Source: an uncultured Dysgonomonas sp. (GTDB lineage Bacteria > Bacteroidota > Bacteroidia > Bacteroidales > Dysgonomonadaceae). From it: DNA of 64,000 bases. Below the pieces are notes generated by a model. It was given only the letters and a program-made list of their open reading frames with translations. It did no database searches and was not told the DNA's origin. Both the position numbers and the translations under genes were made by a program. Below are positions 36,966 through 46,154 of this stretch, piece after piece (position 1 is the stretch's first letter; every line of letters begins with the position of its first letter). Location: assembly GCA_900556485.1 (NCBI GenBank), contig USOX01000005.1, positions 62,001 to 126,000 of the forward strand. The letters run 5' to 3'.

Positions 36966-38215
36966 GATCTTACTTGTCCATCACCTTCTATTATCCACTT
37001 ATAGGTACACAATTCCTCCAAAGCCATAGGCCCTCGCGCATGCATTTTTTGTGTACTTATACCTATTTCTGCTCCAAGTCCAAACTGTGCGCCGTCTGTA
37101 AATGCAGTTGATACATTGGCATATACACAAGCTGCATCTACCATCTTTTCGAAAATATCAATGGCATCCCTATTTTCACTTACGATAGCTTCACTATGCT
37201 TAGAACTATATTTTGATATATGAGAAATAGCATCTTCCAGATTATTTACAGTCTTAACAGCCATTTTATAATCTAAAAATTCTGTACCAAAACTACTCTC
37301 ATCAGCCTTCTTTAACAATGCTGAAGGATAATTAGAAGATAATAATTCATATGCATATTTATCAGCATAAATAGTCACATTCTTATTCTTTAAATTCTCG
37401 CAAAGTGATGATAAATCCTCCAAACGATCTTTATCGATAAGTAAGCAATCTAATGAATTACAGACACTAACTTTGCGGGTTTTAGCATTTGTTATTATTG
37501 CTTTTCCTTTTTCAAAATCACCATCTTTGTGAAAATAAGTATGACACACGCCAGCTCCTGTCTCGATAACCGGAATACGAGAATTGTCACGTACATAATT
37601 AATCAAATCTTTACCTCCCCTTGGTATTATCAGATCAACATATTCTCGTGCATTTAACAGCTCTTCTATTGCAGAACGATCTATAGGCAGCAGTGTGCAT
37701 ACATTAGGGTTTACACCATTCTCATCCAATACATTTCTGATAATGCCAACAATTGCTTCATTCGAAAAGCGGGCATCAGAACCACCTTTCAGTATGCAGG
37801 CATTTCCCGATTTAATACAAAGAGAAAAGACATCATAACTTACATTAGGCCTTGCTTCATATATAATACCGATTACACCAAAAGGAACCGTTTTTTTTGA
37901 AAGATCAATTCCATTAGGTAGTGTTTTTTGCATCAATACTTTACCTACAGGAGAGGGTAAAGCGGCTACATTACGAATATCTTTCACAATATCCTGTATA
38001 CGCTGCTCATTCAATAATAACCTGTCATACTTTGGATTATTTGTATCCATTCTTTGCAAATCTTTCTGGTTTTCTGCAAGGATGTAATACATTTTAGATT
38101 CGGTCTCTGTAGCAATAGCTTCTAATATTGCATTAATCTTTGATTCGTCCAATAGGTTGAGCGTATTAGATGCATCTTTTACCAGTTGGAACGTGCTCTG
38201 GTGATAATCGTCCAT
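36962..38215 (-). CDS. proA: Gamma-glutamyl phosphate reductase
   Basis: ProA reduces gamma-glutamyl phosphate to glutamate semialdehyde in proline synthesis. The 417-residue protein has the aldehyde dehydrogenase fold with the catalytic Cys at C252 ([10 protein letters not shown]), PRGG at about 198-201, and the C-terminal [11 protein letters not shown] signature. Its start lies 3 bases after the proB stop. The 60-residue gene behind it overlaps its stop codon. Confidence 0.95.
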   Translation of the reverse strand: MDDYHQSTFQLVKDASNTLNLLDESKINAILEAIATETESKMYYILAENQKDLQRMDTNNPKYDRLLLNEQRIQDIVKDIRNVAALPSPVGKVLMQKTLPNGIDLSKKTVPFGVIGIIYEARPNVSYDVFSLCIKSGNACILKGGSDARFSNEAIVGIIRNVLDENGVNPNVCTLLPIDRSAIEELLNAREYVDLIIPRGGKDLINYVRDNSRIPVIETGAGVCHTYFHKDGDFEKGKAIITNAKTRKVSVCNSLDCLLIDKDRLEDLSSLCENLKNKNVTIYADKYAYELLSSNYPSALLKKADESSFGTEFLDYKMAVKTVNNLEDAISHISKYSSKHSEAIVSENRDAIDIFEKMVDAACVYANVSTAFTDGAQFGLGAEIGISTQKMHARGPMALEELCTYKWIIEGDGQVRS

Positions 38216-38218
38216 GTT

Positions 38219-39295
38219 TTATTTCTCAATATATAAATAATTGTAATGTATAATCGGTTTTTCGTTACTCTTACCAATCAAATCTTTAGCCTTCTCGCTA
38301 TTATAAGCTGCACGGCCAATACCGATTTGATTTCCCATATCATCTATGATACATACAATATCATCAATTTCAAAGTTACCAATAATCTTTATAACTCCGA
38401 TAGGCAATAAACTTACAGCTTTATTTCCTGTCAGAGCTTCTCTTGCTCCTTCATTTATGTGAACTTCCCCTTTTGTAAAGCCTTCCGAATGCGCAATCCA
38501 TTTTTTTACACTAGAGGCTTTTTTAGATGATGGCAAAAAGCGAGTAGAAACGACGTCTTTACCTCCTATCAGATCGCAAAGAATATTATCTTTTCTACCA
38601 TTGGCTATTATTACTTCAATGCCTTCCTCCGCTACCTTTCGGGCAATATTGTATTTAGTTTTCATTCCACCCCTTCCGGTTGCGGATTTAGCTGATTGAA
38701 TGCAATTTTCTATATCATCTTTTCTTACATCTATTTCTCTGAAGATATATGAATCAGGATTGCTTGGATTACCACTGTAAATTCCATCAATATTGCTCAA
38801 TATAATCAGTTTTTTGCAACCCATCATTGCGGCTACAAGTCCCGATAATTCATCATTATCGGTAAACATCAATTCATTTACAGAAATAGCATCATTTTCA
38901 TTTACTATTGGGATCACTTTATTCTCGAGCATAACAGACATGCAATTCCGCTGATTCAAATAGTGGCGGCGTGTAGCAAAATCTTCTTTAGTAGCCAATA
39001 TCTGACCACAGATGATACTGTGTTGCTTAAATAAATCGGAATAACGGTTTATCAGCTTAACCTGACCAATTGAAGAATACAGTTGGCGTGCCGAAATAGA
39101 ATCGAGCTTTCCTTTTGTTTTGATTTCTGTCCGTCCCGAAGCAACAGCTCCGGATGAAACAAGGATAACTTCTATTTTTTTCTTATGTAGCTCTGCTATT
39201 TGATCCACTAACGCAGACATACGCGTCACATCTAATGTGCCGTCTTGCCGGGTTAGTATTTGGCTTCCAATTTTTACAACTATGCGCTCTTTCAT
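38219..39295 (-). CDS. proB: Glutamate 5-kinase
   Basis: ProB phosphorylates glutamate, the first and feedback-controlled step of proline synthesis. The 358-residue protein has the amino-acid kinase domain (about 1-255; VVKIGSQIL at the N-terminus, then ILSNIDGIYSG and GTGGMKTK-like GRGGMKTK) and a C-terminal PUA domain (about 270-355). It is the first gene of the operon. The minus-strand TAACTTTG (39317-39324) lies 22 bases upstream. Confidence 0.95.
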   Translation of the reverse strand: MKERIVVKIGSQILTRQDGTLDVTRMSALVDQIAELHKKKIEVILVSSGAVASGRTEIKTKGKLDSISARQLYSSIGQVKLINRYSDLFKQHSIICGQILATKEDFATRRHYLNQRNCMSVMLENKVIPIVNENDAISVNELMFTDNDELSGLVAAMMGCKKLIILSNIDGIYSGNPSNPDSYIFREIDVRKDDIENCIQSAKSATGRGGMKTKYNIARKVAEEGIEVIIANGRKDNILCDLIGGKDVVSTRFLPSSKKASSVKKWIAHSEGFTKGEVHINEGAREALTGNKAVSLLPIGVIKIIGNFEIDDIVCIIDDMGNQIGIGRAAYNSEKAKDLIGKSNEKPIIHYNYLYIEK

Positions 39296-39316
39296 TAGTG
39301 TTTATATCGAAAATAG

Positions 39317-39324
39317 CAAAGTTA
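39317..39324 (-). promoter_or_regulatory. -7 element of the proB-argF' operon
   Basis: The minus strand reads TAACTTTG, matching TAnnTTTG. Confidence 0.55.
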
Positions 39325-39388
39325 TAATTTTATTTTAGTAAAAAGTAAAGAAATATTTAATAACAATAGAAATATGATAGATATTGTA

Positions 39389-39907
39389 TCAGTCGATTAA
39401 CCCTTCCGGCAAATTCAAATAAAGTATCTTTTCTTTAGCTTCTACACCTTCAATAAAATCTTCTGTTGCTGGAATAATCAGTTCATCCTCCCCATTTTTT
39501 ATCAAAAATAAAGTATTAATAGTTTTTTCATCAACTTCCTCTATTATTCCTAACTCTCCGGCATGCTTATCTATTGCTTTGAAGCCAATAAAGAAGTTCC
39601 ATGAATACTCAGCATCTTCCTCCTCATCTTCAAGATATTCACGTGGAAAGAAAACTTCCCAACCAGCCAATCGTTGAGCTTTTTCTTCGCTATCAATATC
39701 TTCAAATGTTATTAGCGCGGTTTCTTTTCCTTTAAAGCGATACTCTTCTACAAAAAACGGAACCAATATTCCTTCAATCTTGCAAATAAGATAAGAACAA
39801 TCTACACGATCGAAAATATCATTGTCAAACTCAAATGCTATCTCTCCTTTGATTCCATGAGGTTTGGTTAATCTCCCAATCTTGAATACGTCCTTTTCTT
39901 GTATCAT
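39389..39907 (-). CDS. rimM: Ribosome maturation factor RimM
   Basis: RimM helps assemble the 30S head and binds S19. The 172-residue protein has the N-terminal RimM beta-barrel (about 8-90, IGRLTKPHGIKGEI) and a C-terminal PRC barrel (about 100-170). It is downstream of DUF4290, as in Bacteroides, but murA, which I recall lying between them there, is absent. Confidence 0.93.
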   Translation of the reverse strand: MIQEKDVFKIGRLTKPHGIKGEIAFEFDNDIFDRVDCSYLICKIEGILVPFFVEEYRFKGKETALITFEDIDSEEKAQRLAGWEVFFPREYLEDEEEDAEYSWNFFIGFKAIDKHAGELGIIEEVDEKTINTLFLIKNGEDELIIPATEDFIEGVEAKEKILYLNLPEGLID

Positions 39908-39989
39908 GCTGTTATTGTAGGTTTTATTAAATAATTAAAGTATAACAGGATACCTATTATACTTATAATTATATAGAAAAGTTACCTGT

Positions 39990-40592
39990 TTATTTTTTCT
40001 TCTTCTTACCGTTATTATTGTTGCTGTTGTTATTGTTACGTTGATTCAGATCTTTCATTTCCGGTAACTTAATATCAGATGTTCTGATATCAATTTTACG
40101 CGCAGACATATCGTATAGGTCCTCGAAAATTTTCTGATCATCCACATCTTTATTCCATTGAATATATGATTTCTTCATATGGGTAGCAACAAGCAATATA
40201 AACTGCTCTTTTTCTTTTGGCTCTTCTATATCGATGGCTATTTTTACCATCTTTTCCAAAGTCTTTCCATAATGGCGATATTTCATATCCGGGCGGCTAT
40301 ATTCTACTTTCTCCGGTTTAGAATACAAGTCTTCTTTCTTTATAATCTCGTAAGGATAATCAATATCTAATTTGAAGTCAGCCATAATAGCCAAATGATC
40401 CCAAAGTATATGTTTAAAGTCGTTCACATCACGCAGGTGAGGAAACATACTTCCCATTATCGAAATTATAGTATTTGCGCATCGTTTACGCTCTGCCCTA
40501 TCTGGAATAGTAAGGCAAAAATCCACCATATTTTGAATATTTCTTCCGTATTCAGGAAGAGCCAGTTTTTTCAGTTGAGTGTTATACTCCAT
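39990..40592 (-). CDS. DUF4290 protein
   Basis: This 200-residue protein matches the Bacteroidetes-specific DUF4290 family (YNTQLKKLALPEYGRNIQNM at the start). It is helical and soluble and ends in an asparagine/lysine low-complexity tail (NNNNSNNNNGKKKKK). The function is unknown. In relatives it lies next to murA and rimM. A minus-strand TAACTTTG at 40683-40690 suggests a leader of about 90 bases. Confidence 0.85.
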   Translation of the reverse strand: MEYNTQLKKLALPEYGRNIQNMVDFCLTIPDRAERKRCANTIISIMGSMFPHLRDVNDFKHILWDHLAIMADFKLDIDYPYEIIKKEDLYSKPEKVEYSRPDMKYRHYGKTLEKMVKIAIDIEEPKEKEQFILLVATHMKKSYIQWNKDVDDQKIFEDLYDMSARKIDIRTSDIKLPEMKDLNQRNNNNSNNNNGKKKKK

Positions 40593-40682
40593 TCTATTTT
40601 TTGAGTTATAATTGTTGTTAGAATATTGTCTGTAAATGTATTGTTGAATATTGTGTGTTAGATATTGGTGCTAACAAGACGA

Positions 40683-40690
40683 CAAAGTTA
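40683..40690 (-). promoter_or_regulatory. -7 element for DUF4290-rimM
   Basis: The minus strand reads TAACTTTG, within the gap between 40593 and 40763. Confidence 0.45.
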
Positions 40691-40763
40691 ATATTTTCTG
40701 TTGACTTTTCATCTATCATTTCCCTTAAAAGCTTTTAAACCACTACATAATCTTTCTAATCGC

Positions 40764-41591
40764 TTATGAAAAAGCCCTAAATAAACTAACATTGTAAAAG
40801 CCAGTAAAGCTATCCACAGGCATATATATGATATTACTTGTCTTGTGCCATGGTATGAGGCAGGCTATTTTTCCGTTCTTTTCATTCACACAGAGAGTCA
40901 GACTTTCAATACCTCTATCCCTACCTTCTACATCGAATGATGTTCCGTATACAGGAATTATATGCTTAATACCATTATCTGCAATATAGTTAAAATAAGA
41001 ATTATAAACCCACGTACGATGACGGACAGTTCCTCTGCCACTAACTACTTCGCCCCATTCCGTTTGTGTAACAACTACAGTTTTTACATGCTTTTCTTTC
41101 TCTCTTGTAATGAGTTCGTTAATGTTGAATATAAGTGAGTGAAAGATAAAGCCATATACAATAGCTATTACGACAAGCATACATATCAAAAAACTTCCAA
41201 CTTTATCAGATATACTATATCTTTTCCTGATCGTAAGTATTAAAACACCTATGTATAGTATTAATGAAATTAAAGAAAGCGGAGTATTATATAATCCTCC
41301 ATCTTCTTCTACAGTCCTCCTCAGCTTTCTAATTGTCATTTCCTTTCGGGAAGATAATGCTCCGGATTTATGGACAAAGAAAGTATTTATAGAATATTGA
41401 AATACTGAGTCCATATTTCGTTCTTCTTCTGTTAACTGAAGAATACTATCTATAAGAAACTTCTGGTATTCAATATCAAGATTTGGATTCTCAACATCCT
41501 CATATACTATTGTATCAAGCGAAGAAGCTATCATCTTAAGAGATGATAAAGTCATCAGTATTATTAATAGTATTATACGGTTATCAATCAT
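40764..41591 (-). CDS. Hypothetical membrane protein with two central helices
   Basis: This 275-residue protein has an N-terminal hydrophobic helix or signal (about 5-25), an extracytoplasmic charged region, two membrane helices at about 103-155, and a soluble beta-rich C-terminal domain (about 170-275). I recognise no family. It lies between DUF4290 and the CtpA-type protease, and the terminator of the protease gene separates them. Confidence 0.6.
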   Translation of the reverse strand: MIDNRIILLIILMTLSSLKMIASSLDTIVYEDVENPNLDIEYQKFLIDSILQLTEEERNMDSVFQYSINTFFVHKSGALSSRKEMTIRKLRRTVEEDGGLYNTPLSLISLILYIGVLILTIRKRYSISDKVGSFLICMLVVIAIVYGFIFHSLIFNINELITREKEKHVKTVVVTQTEWGEVVSGRGTVRHRTWVYNSYFNYIADNGIKHIIPVYGTSFDVEGRDRGIESLTLCVNEKNGKIACLIPWHKTSNIIYMPVDSFTGFYNVSLFRAFS

Positions 41592-41606
41592 TCAACAGTG
41601 TTCCTC

Positions 41607-41650
41607 TATAAAAACAAAAACTACTATGCATCAATGACGCATAGTAGTCT
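41607..41650 (-). terminator. Terminator of the S41 protease gene
   Basis: On the minus strand ACTACTATGC pairs perfectly with GCATAGTAGT across a 9-base loop, followed by TTTTGTTTTT. Confidence 0.9.
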
Positions 41651-41666
41651 TGTTTAATATCTTTTC

Positions 41667-43400
41667 TTACTTTTGAGCTATCGTTTCTTTTTCTGTTGTA
41701 TCAGATAGTATCTTGTTATACTGTTCTGTGTCATTCAATAACTCAATAGCTTTAGCCAGATCTTTATCTTTCTTAAGTTCGTACACCTGTACCCCTTTTT
41801 GGTAATAATAACGCCTGATTACCTCTGCATTAATCAAATCAGTAATTTCTTCTTTAAATGTATCCAGATCACGATCAAGATTTGGTACAAGCTTGGCTTC
41901 CAGAGCCTTGAATTCTTCTCCGGCAGATTTCATAAACCCTTCAAACTCCATTACTTCTTTCAGGTTTGTCATCGATTTTTCGCTCATACGGTCGTACTGG
42001 AAATCTTTCGATTTTACAAACTCCTTAAAGTTTTCATAGTCCTCATCTGTAATAGTAAATGTAGCAGCATCTTCTATCTTTTTATGCTTTGAGGCCCAAT
42101 CTGTAACCCAATCGAAAACAATATATTGGTTCGCTAAATAGAATGTGATTGTAGGCACCTTTTCTTCTTCCATTGTTACATCAGGAGTTACACCTCCTCC
42201 ATCTCTTACAGGACGTCCGGCTTCGGTATAGAATACTGTTGTCAGGCTATCAGGTATACGTCCAACACTTCCATCCGGATTACGATGCGAATAATCTATT
42301 GCCTGAACACATCTGCCACTTGGTATATAATACTTCGAAGTGGTTACTTTAATACCTCCGCCATAAGGCATTTCTCTTGGCGACTGAACCAGGCCTTTAC
42401 CAAATGTACGTTGCCCTATCAAGACTGCTCTGTCCATATCTTGCAGCGATCCTGCAACGATTTCAGAAGCGGAAGCTGAACCTCTACCTGTCAACACAAC
42501 TAAAGGAATTTCTGTATCTATTGGTTCCAATGTAGTGTGGTATGTTCTATCCAGTTGTTTCAACTTTCCTTTTGTCGACAACACAACTTTACCCTTTGGT
42601 ACAAAGAAGTTTACAATTTGAACAGCTTCACTTAGTACACCTCCTCCATTTGTGCGGATATCGAAGATTAAAGATGTTGCTCCCTGTTTCTTCAAATCAA
42701 GGAAAGCGCTCTTCACTTCTGCTGCACTTTTATCTGTAAATGTAGTATTGAAATTTATGTAACCTACAGTAGGCGATACCATTCCATAATAAGGTATCAC
42801 ATCCATTACTACCTTTTCTCTCACTATTTTAAGCGTAACAGGCTTTTTTTCTCCCGGACGTTCTACCTTAACTTCGATAGCTGTTCCCGGCTGACCTTTC
42901 AAATGACTACTCACATACGAACTTAGATTTGAGTATGTCTGATCGCCGCTATTCTCCATCTTAGTCATATCTTTTCCATCTATCGATAAGATTACGTCGC
43001 CAGCCTTCATGCCTCCCTTTACAGCAGGTTTACCCTCATAAGGCTCCATAACAACTACCCGTCCGTCTTTTACCGATATCATAGCTCCTACACCTCCATA
43101 TTCGCCAGTGATCTGAGTATTAAACTCTTTCATATCATCAGCATTATAATATTCGGTGTACGGATCTAATGTGTTCAGCATATTATCGATTCCGGTACGC
43201 ACAGTCTTATCAATATCGATACTGTCAACATAGAACATATCCATATCGCGAAGTACCGAGTTGAATATTTCTATATTCTTATTTATATCAAAATAACGCT
43301 GTTGTAGTTTGTCTTTTACCACATTATCCTGAGCTTGAACAAATGTATTTCCTGCAAGCAAAACTAGGATGGAAAGTATAAATAATTTATTTCTCATCAA
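41667..43400 (-). CDS. C-terminal processing protease, S41 family
   Basis: This 577-residue periplasmic protease cleaves substrate C-termini. It has a signal peptide (about 1-24), an N-terminal helical cap, a PDZ domain (about 95-180, with KGGMKAGDVILSIDG), and the S41 core. The catalytic triad fits S310 (GRGSASASEIVAG), K335 and Q339 (RTFGKGLVQ), spaced as in CtpA/CtpB/Prc. The C-terminal about 180 residues form a helical extension common in Bacteroidetes homologues. It is a single gene with its own terminator. Confidence 0.92.
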   Translation of the reverse strand: MMRNKLFILSILVLLAGNTFVQAQDNVVKDKLQQRYFDINKNIEIFNSVLRDMDMFYVDSIDIDKTVRTGIDNMLNTLDPYTEYYNADDMKEFNTQITGEYGGVGAMISVKDGRVVVMEPYEGKPAVKGGMKAGDVILSIDGKDMTKMENSGDQTYSNLSSYVSSHLKGQPGTAIEVKVERPGEKKPVTLKIVREKVVMDVIPYYGMVSPTVGYINFNTTFTDKSAAEVKSAFLDLKKQGATSLIFDIRTNGGGVLSEAVQIVNFFVPKGKVVLSTKGKLKQLDRTYHTTLEPIDTEIPLVVLTGRGSASASEIVAGSLQDMDRAVLIGQRTFGKGLVQSPREMPYGGGIKVTTSKYYIPSGRCVQAIDYSHRNPDGSVGRIPDSLTTVFYTEAGRPVRDGGGVTPDVTMEEEKVPTITFYLANQYIVFDWVTDWASKHKKIEDAATFTITDEDYENFKEFVKSKDFQYDRMSEKSMTNLKEVMEFEGFMKSAGEEFKALEAKLVPNLDRDLDTFKEEITDLINAEVIRRYYYQKGVQVYELKKDKDLAKAIELLNDTEQYNKILSDTTEKETIAQK

Positions 43401-43532
43401 TATTGAATATCTTAAGTTTTATATATCTCAAAAATTTAACACAAAGGAATACTTTTTTTTATAAATATCGAAATTTGATCTGCTTATATATGTTTTATTT
43501 ATAACAAAAAACGTGAAAACACATCTATCTCA

Positions 43533-44861
43533 TCACACTGTAGGCAGGCTCATCCCTGTTATCTTGCGATATAGGTCAAGAGCATACACATCTGTCATTC
43601 CCGATACAAAATCGAGTACAGCAAGTATTCGCTCATACAGAGTAGGCGCATCTACTTCAAACTGCTCCGGCACACGGCTCAATATCAACTGCGAATATTT
43701 TCCATCAGGCGACTCTATAGCTTTGATCAGTGTATCAAGAAGAAATCCGATGATGCGATGCCCTGCCAATTCAATGTCCACAACATCTTTAGCTTTGTAA
43801 ATCTTCTTAAAGCTTACTGCTGCAGCCTTTTTGTATGCTTCATTAGGCAAAGATGATATTTTCTTAATCAGCGCACCTTCAAATTTACCTTCAAGTATAT
43901 CTTCTTCATTATCTATAAATACACTGGTACACTCATTTACCAGAAGTCCAATAACACTGGAACGAAGATAAGCAATTTGCTCATTTATATCATTTACATA
44001 TTGCATTACTCGTCTCATTTTTTGCTGCTTTTCTTCAGTAAAAAATTGAAGGAATAAACCAATTGTTTCTTCAGTAGACAAAAGGCCAAGCTTATGAGCA
44101 TCTTCTATATCCATCATTTCATAACAGATATCATCGGCAGCCTCTACAAGATAAACCAATGGATGGCGCACATATTTTAAAGGTGACTCTTGTAAACAAA
44201 TCAGGCCTAAACCTGTAGCGATTCTCCTAAAGTCTTCTTCCTCTGACTGAAAGAAGCCAAATTTTCCTTTCCCGTTAGCAGCAAGAGACGAATATGGATA
44301 TTTAACAATGGATGCCAGCATTGAATAAGTCATTACAAACCCTCCTTTGCGCCGTCCTTTAAACTGATGAATAAGTAAACGAATTGAGTTAGCATTTCCT
44401 TCAAAATTTATAAAGTCTTCCCAACGACCTCCTTCTGCTTTCACTTTTTCTTCCAGATAGCGTCCGTTTCCTTCCGAAAAATAACTGGTTATAGCAGTTT
44501 CTCCGGAATGTCCGAAAGGAGGATTTCCTAAATCGTGAGCCAGACATCCGGCTGCAACAACCGAACTTATTTCTTCAAAATCGGCAAGCGATTGAGGGTA
44601 CTTATTCCTCAGTTCACGACCAACAATCACCCCTAACGACCGTCCAACACTTGATACCTCTATGCTATGAGTCAATCTGTTATGTACAAATACACTTCCT
44701 GGTAAAGGAAATACTTGTGTCTTATTTTGTAATCGTCTAAAAGGTGACGAAAATATAAGCCTATCATAATCGCGTTGAAAGTCGGTTCTGTCATGATGCT
44801 TGCCATCCTGATATTCCTCCATTCCAAAACGCTTTGCTGAGATCAATTGTTGCCAGTTCAT
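43533..44861 (-). CDS. dgt: Deoxyguanosinetriphosphate triphosphohydrolase
   Basis: This enzyme hydrolyses dNTPs, mainly dGTP, to the nucleoside and triphosphate. The 442-residue protein has HD-domain metal ligands in NRLTHSIEVS and CLAHDLGNPPFGHSGE, and the conserved YDRLIFSSPFRRLQNKTQV block near the N-terminus. The length is normal for the Dgt-type subfamily. A minus-strand TACTTTTG lies about 25 bases upstream, and a TGTCACTTT element lies about 120 bases before the start. Confidence 0.93.
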   Translation of the reverse strand: MNWQQLISAKRFGMEEYQDGKHHDRTDFQRDYDRLIFSSPFRRLQNKTQVFPLPGSVFVHNRLTHSIEVSSVGRSLGVIVGRELRNKYPQSLADFEEISSVVAAGCLAHDLGNPPFGHSGETAITSYFSEGNGRYLEEKVKAEGGRWEDFINFEGNANSIRLLIHQFKGRRKGGFVMTYSMLASIVKYPYSSLAANGKGKFGFFQSEEEDFRRIATGLGLICLQESPLKYVRHPLVYLVEAADDICYEMMDIEDAHKLGLLSTEETIGLFLQFFTEEKQQKMRRVMQYVNDINEQIAYLRSSVIGLLVNECTSVFIDNEEDILEGKFEGALIKKISSLPNEAYKKAAAVSFKKIYKAKDVVDIELAGHRIIGFLLDTLIKAIESPDGKYSQLILSRVPEQFEVDAPTLYERILAVLDFVSGMTDVYALDLYRKITGMSLPTV

Positions 44862-44886
44862 TCTCTATTTAATTATAAATCACGAA

Positions 44887-44894
44887 CAAAAGTA
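44887..44894 (-). promoter_or_regulatory. -7 element of dgt
   Basis: The minus strand reads TACTTTTG, 25 bases before the start at 44861. Confidence 0.5.
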
Positions 44895-44982
44895 TGAATA
44901 ATATTTTAGTTACAGATTACAAGTTGCCTAGTAAACAAAATACAAATAAACAAGTTCAATTTACGATATTAACAATGAAAAC

Positions 44983-45082
44983 AAAAAGTGACAAAGGTGA
45001 CACTTTTTCTTATATATTTTACTGTAACTTTTTTATTCACTAGTTAGCTTACTAACTCTATATATAATATTATATAGATAAA
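44983..45082 (+). repeat. TGTCACTTT element, copy between dgt and a lipoprotein gene
   Basis: It shows the same order as the other copies: GTGACAAAGGTGACACTTTTT at the left (44988-45007 region), TGTAACTTTTTTATTC (about 45023-45038), then TATATAGATAAA (45071-45082). The 9-mer pair faces dgt. It fills much of the 329-base gap. Confidence 0.7.
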
Positions 45083-45161
45083 GATTCGGGAAGTAATTAC
45101 TAAATTGCAGATTTGCATAAATATAATATCTTATATAAGCGATCGTTGTTTAAAATGAATA

Positions 45162-45169
45162 TATATTTG
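45162..45169 (+). promoter_or_regulatory. -7 element of the lipoprotein gene
   Basis: TATATTTG lies 21 bases before the ATG at 45191. Confidence 0.5.
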
Positions 45170-45190
45170 TAATTCCTAATAAAAACTAAT

Positions 45191-46039
45191 ATGAAACTGA
45201 TTAATTTATTTTCCGTTTTTTTATTGACAAGCTTATTTATTTGTTTTACAGCTTGTAGTGATGATGATAAAGTATCTGATTTGACTTTAGAAAAAGAGTT
45301 ATACATTGTACCGGTCGCAGGTTCCACTAATATAAAAATATTAGGTGGATATGATAATTTGGAATTAACGAAAGGGGCTGATCTTTTTGAATTCAGCTAT
45401 ATCGGAAATAGTGGGAAAAATACTATTGGTATAACAGGGATGAAAGTGGGAACGACCTCTCTAACTGTAAGAAATCCCAAGCTAAATCAGGAAGTAACAG
45501 TTACTATTAAAGTAGTACCTGCTTATACATCCTTTTTAGTTGATGCCAATATAGGAATAGATATTGAACCTATTTCTGTGGACAATAAAGAATTAATTAG
45601 AAAAGAGATCAATGATAATATCTCAATAAAATCTTCCTATGTCATTTCTCTTATCAAAGATGAAGAAAAAACATTATATATTTTTGAATCAAAAGATAAG
45701 TTAGCAAAGGCTGAGTTTCTTTATAAAGGAACTTATGAATTTGAAAAGAAAGAGGATGCTGGATATCTAATATTAAACTATAAAAATGCAGGTGCAGAAG
45801 AGACTCATAGATATAAATTGGATGGAAATACAGCAATAGCCTTTATTAATCTCTTTTTTGATCTGGATTGGACTAAGGCTAAAATGAGTGAACCTGCACT
45901 GATCGCAATGGATTTAACAGAAGACTATACTGAAGTTTTGAAATCAAAATATCCTCAGTTAGAGAGTGCAATATCAAAAATGAAAACAATTTTGTTTTAC
46001 TATCCAAATTTAGAACTACCCGTAGAATTGTTCGAATAA
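45191..46039 (+). CDS. Lipoprotein with an Ig-like domain, unknown
   Basis: This 282-residue lipoprotein is lipidated at the cysteine in CFTACSDDDK (about residue 20). Residues about 32-110 resemble a bacterial Ig-like (BIG2-type) domain, with GMKVGTTSLTVRNP as its core strand. The C-terminal half (about 115-282) is unrecognised and mixed alpha/beta. The acidic SDDDK after the cysteine fits a surface-exported Bacteroidetes lipoprotein. No neighbour suggests a role. Confidence 0.72.
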   Translation: MKLINLFSVFLLTSLFICFTACSDDDKVSDLTLEKELYIVPVAGSTNIKILGGYDNLELTKGADLFEFSYIGNSGKNTIGITGMKVGTTSLTVRNPKLNQEVTVTIKVVPAYTSFLVDANIGIDIEPISVDNKELIRKEINDNISIKSSYVISLIKDEEKTLYIFESKDKLAKAEFLYKGTYEFEKKEDAGYLILNYKNAGAEETHRYKLDGNTAIAFINLFFDLDWTKAKMSEPALIAMDLTEDYTEVLKSKYPQLESAISKMKTILFYYPNLELPVELFE

Positions 46040-46106
46040 AATAATACTATAATTATTAGTGAAGGTCATTGTTGATAACGAATGATTACTAACTGTCTGA
46101 TAAAAG

Positions 46107-46137
46107 TTGATGTATTGAGACTTAATTAATATCTTTG
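46107..46137 (+). promoter_or_regulatory. Promoter of the helicase gene
   Basis: TTG at 46107-46109 and TATCTTTG at 46130-46137 are 20 bases apart, the consensus spacing. Confidence 0.65.
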
Positions 46138-46154
46138 TTCTTCTCAATTTAGAC

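Noticed and set aside
39990..40060. Asparagine/lysine repeat at the end of DUF4290 as a sign of frameshift
   Set aside because: Low-complexity tails are common in this family and the frame ends normally at its stop codon.
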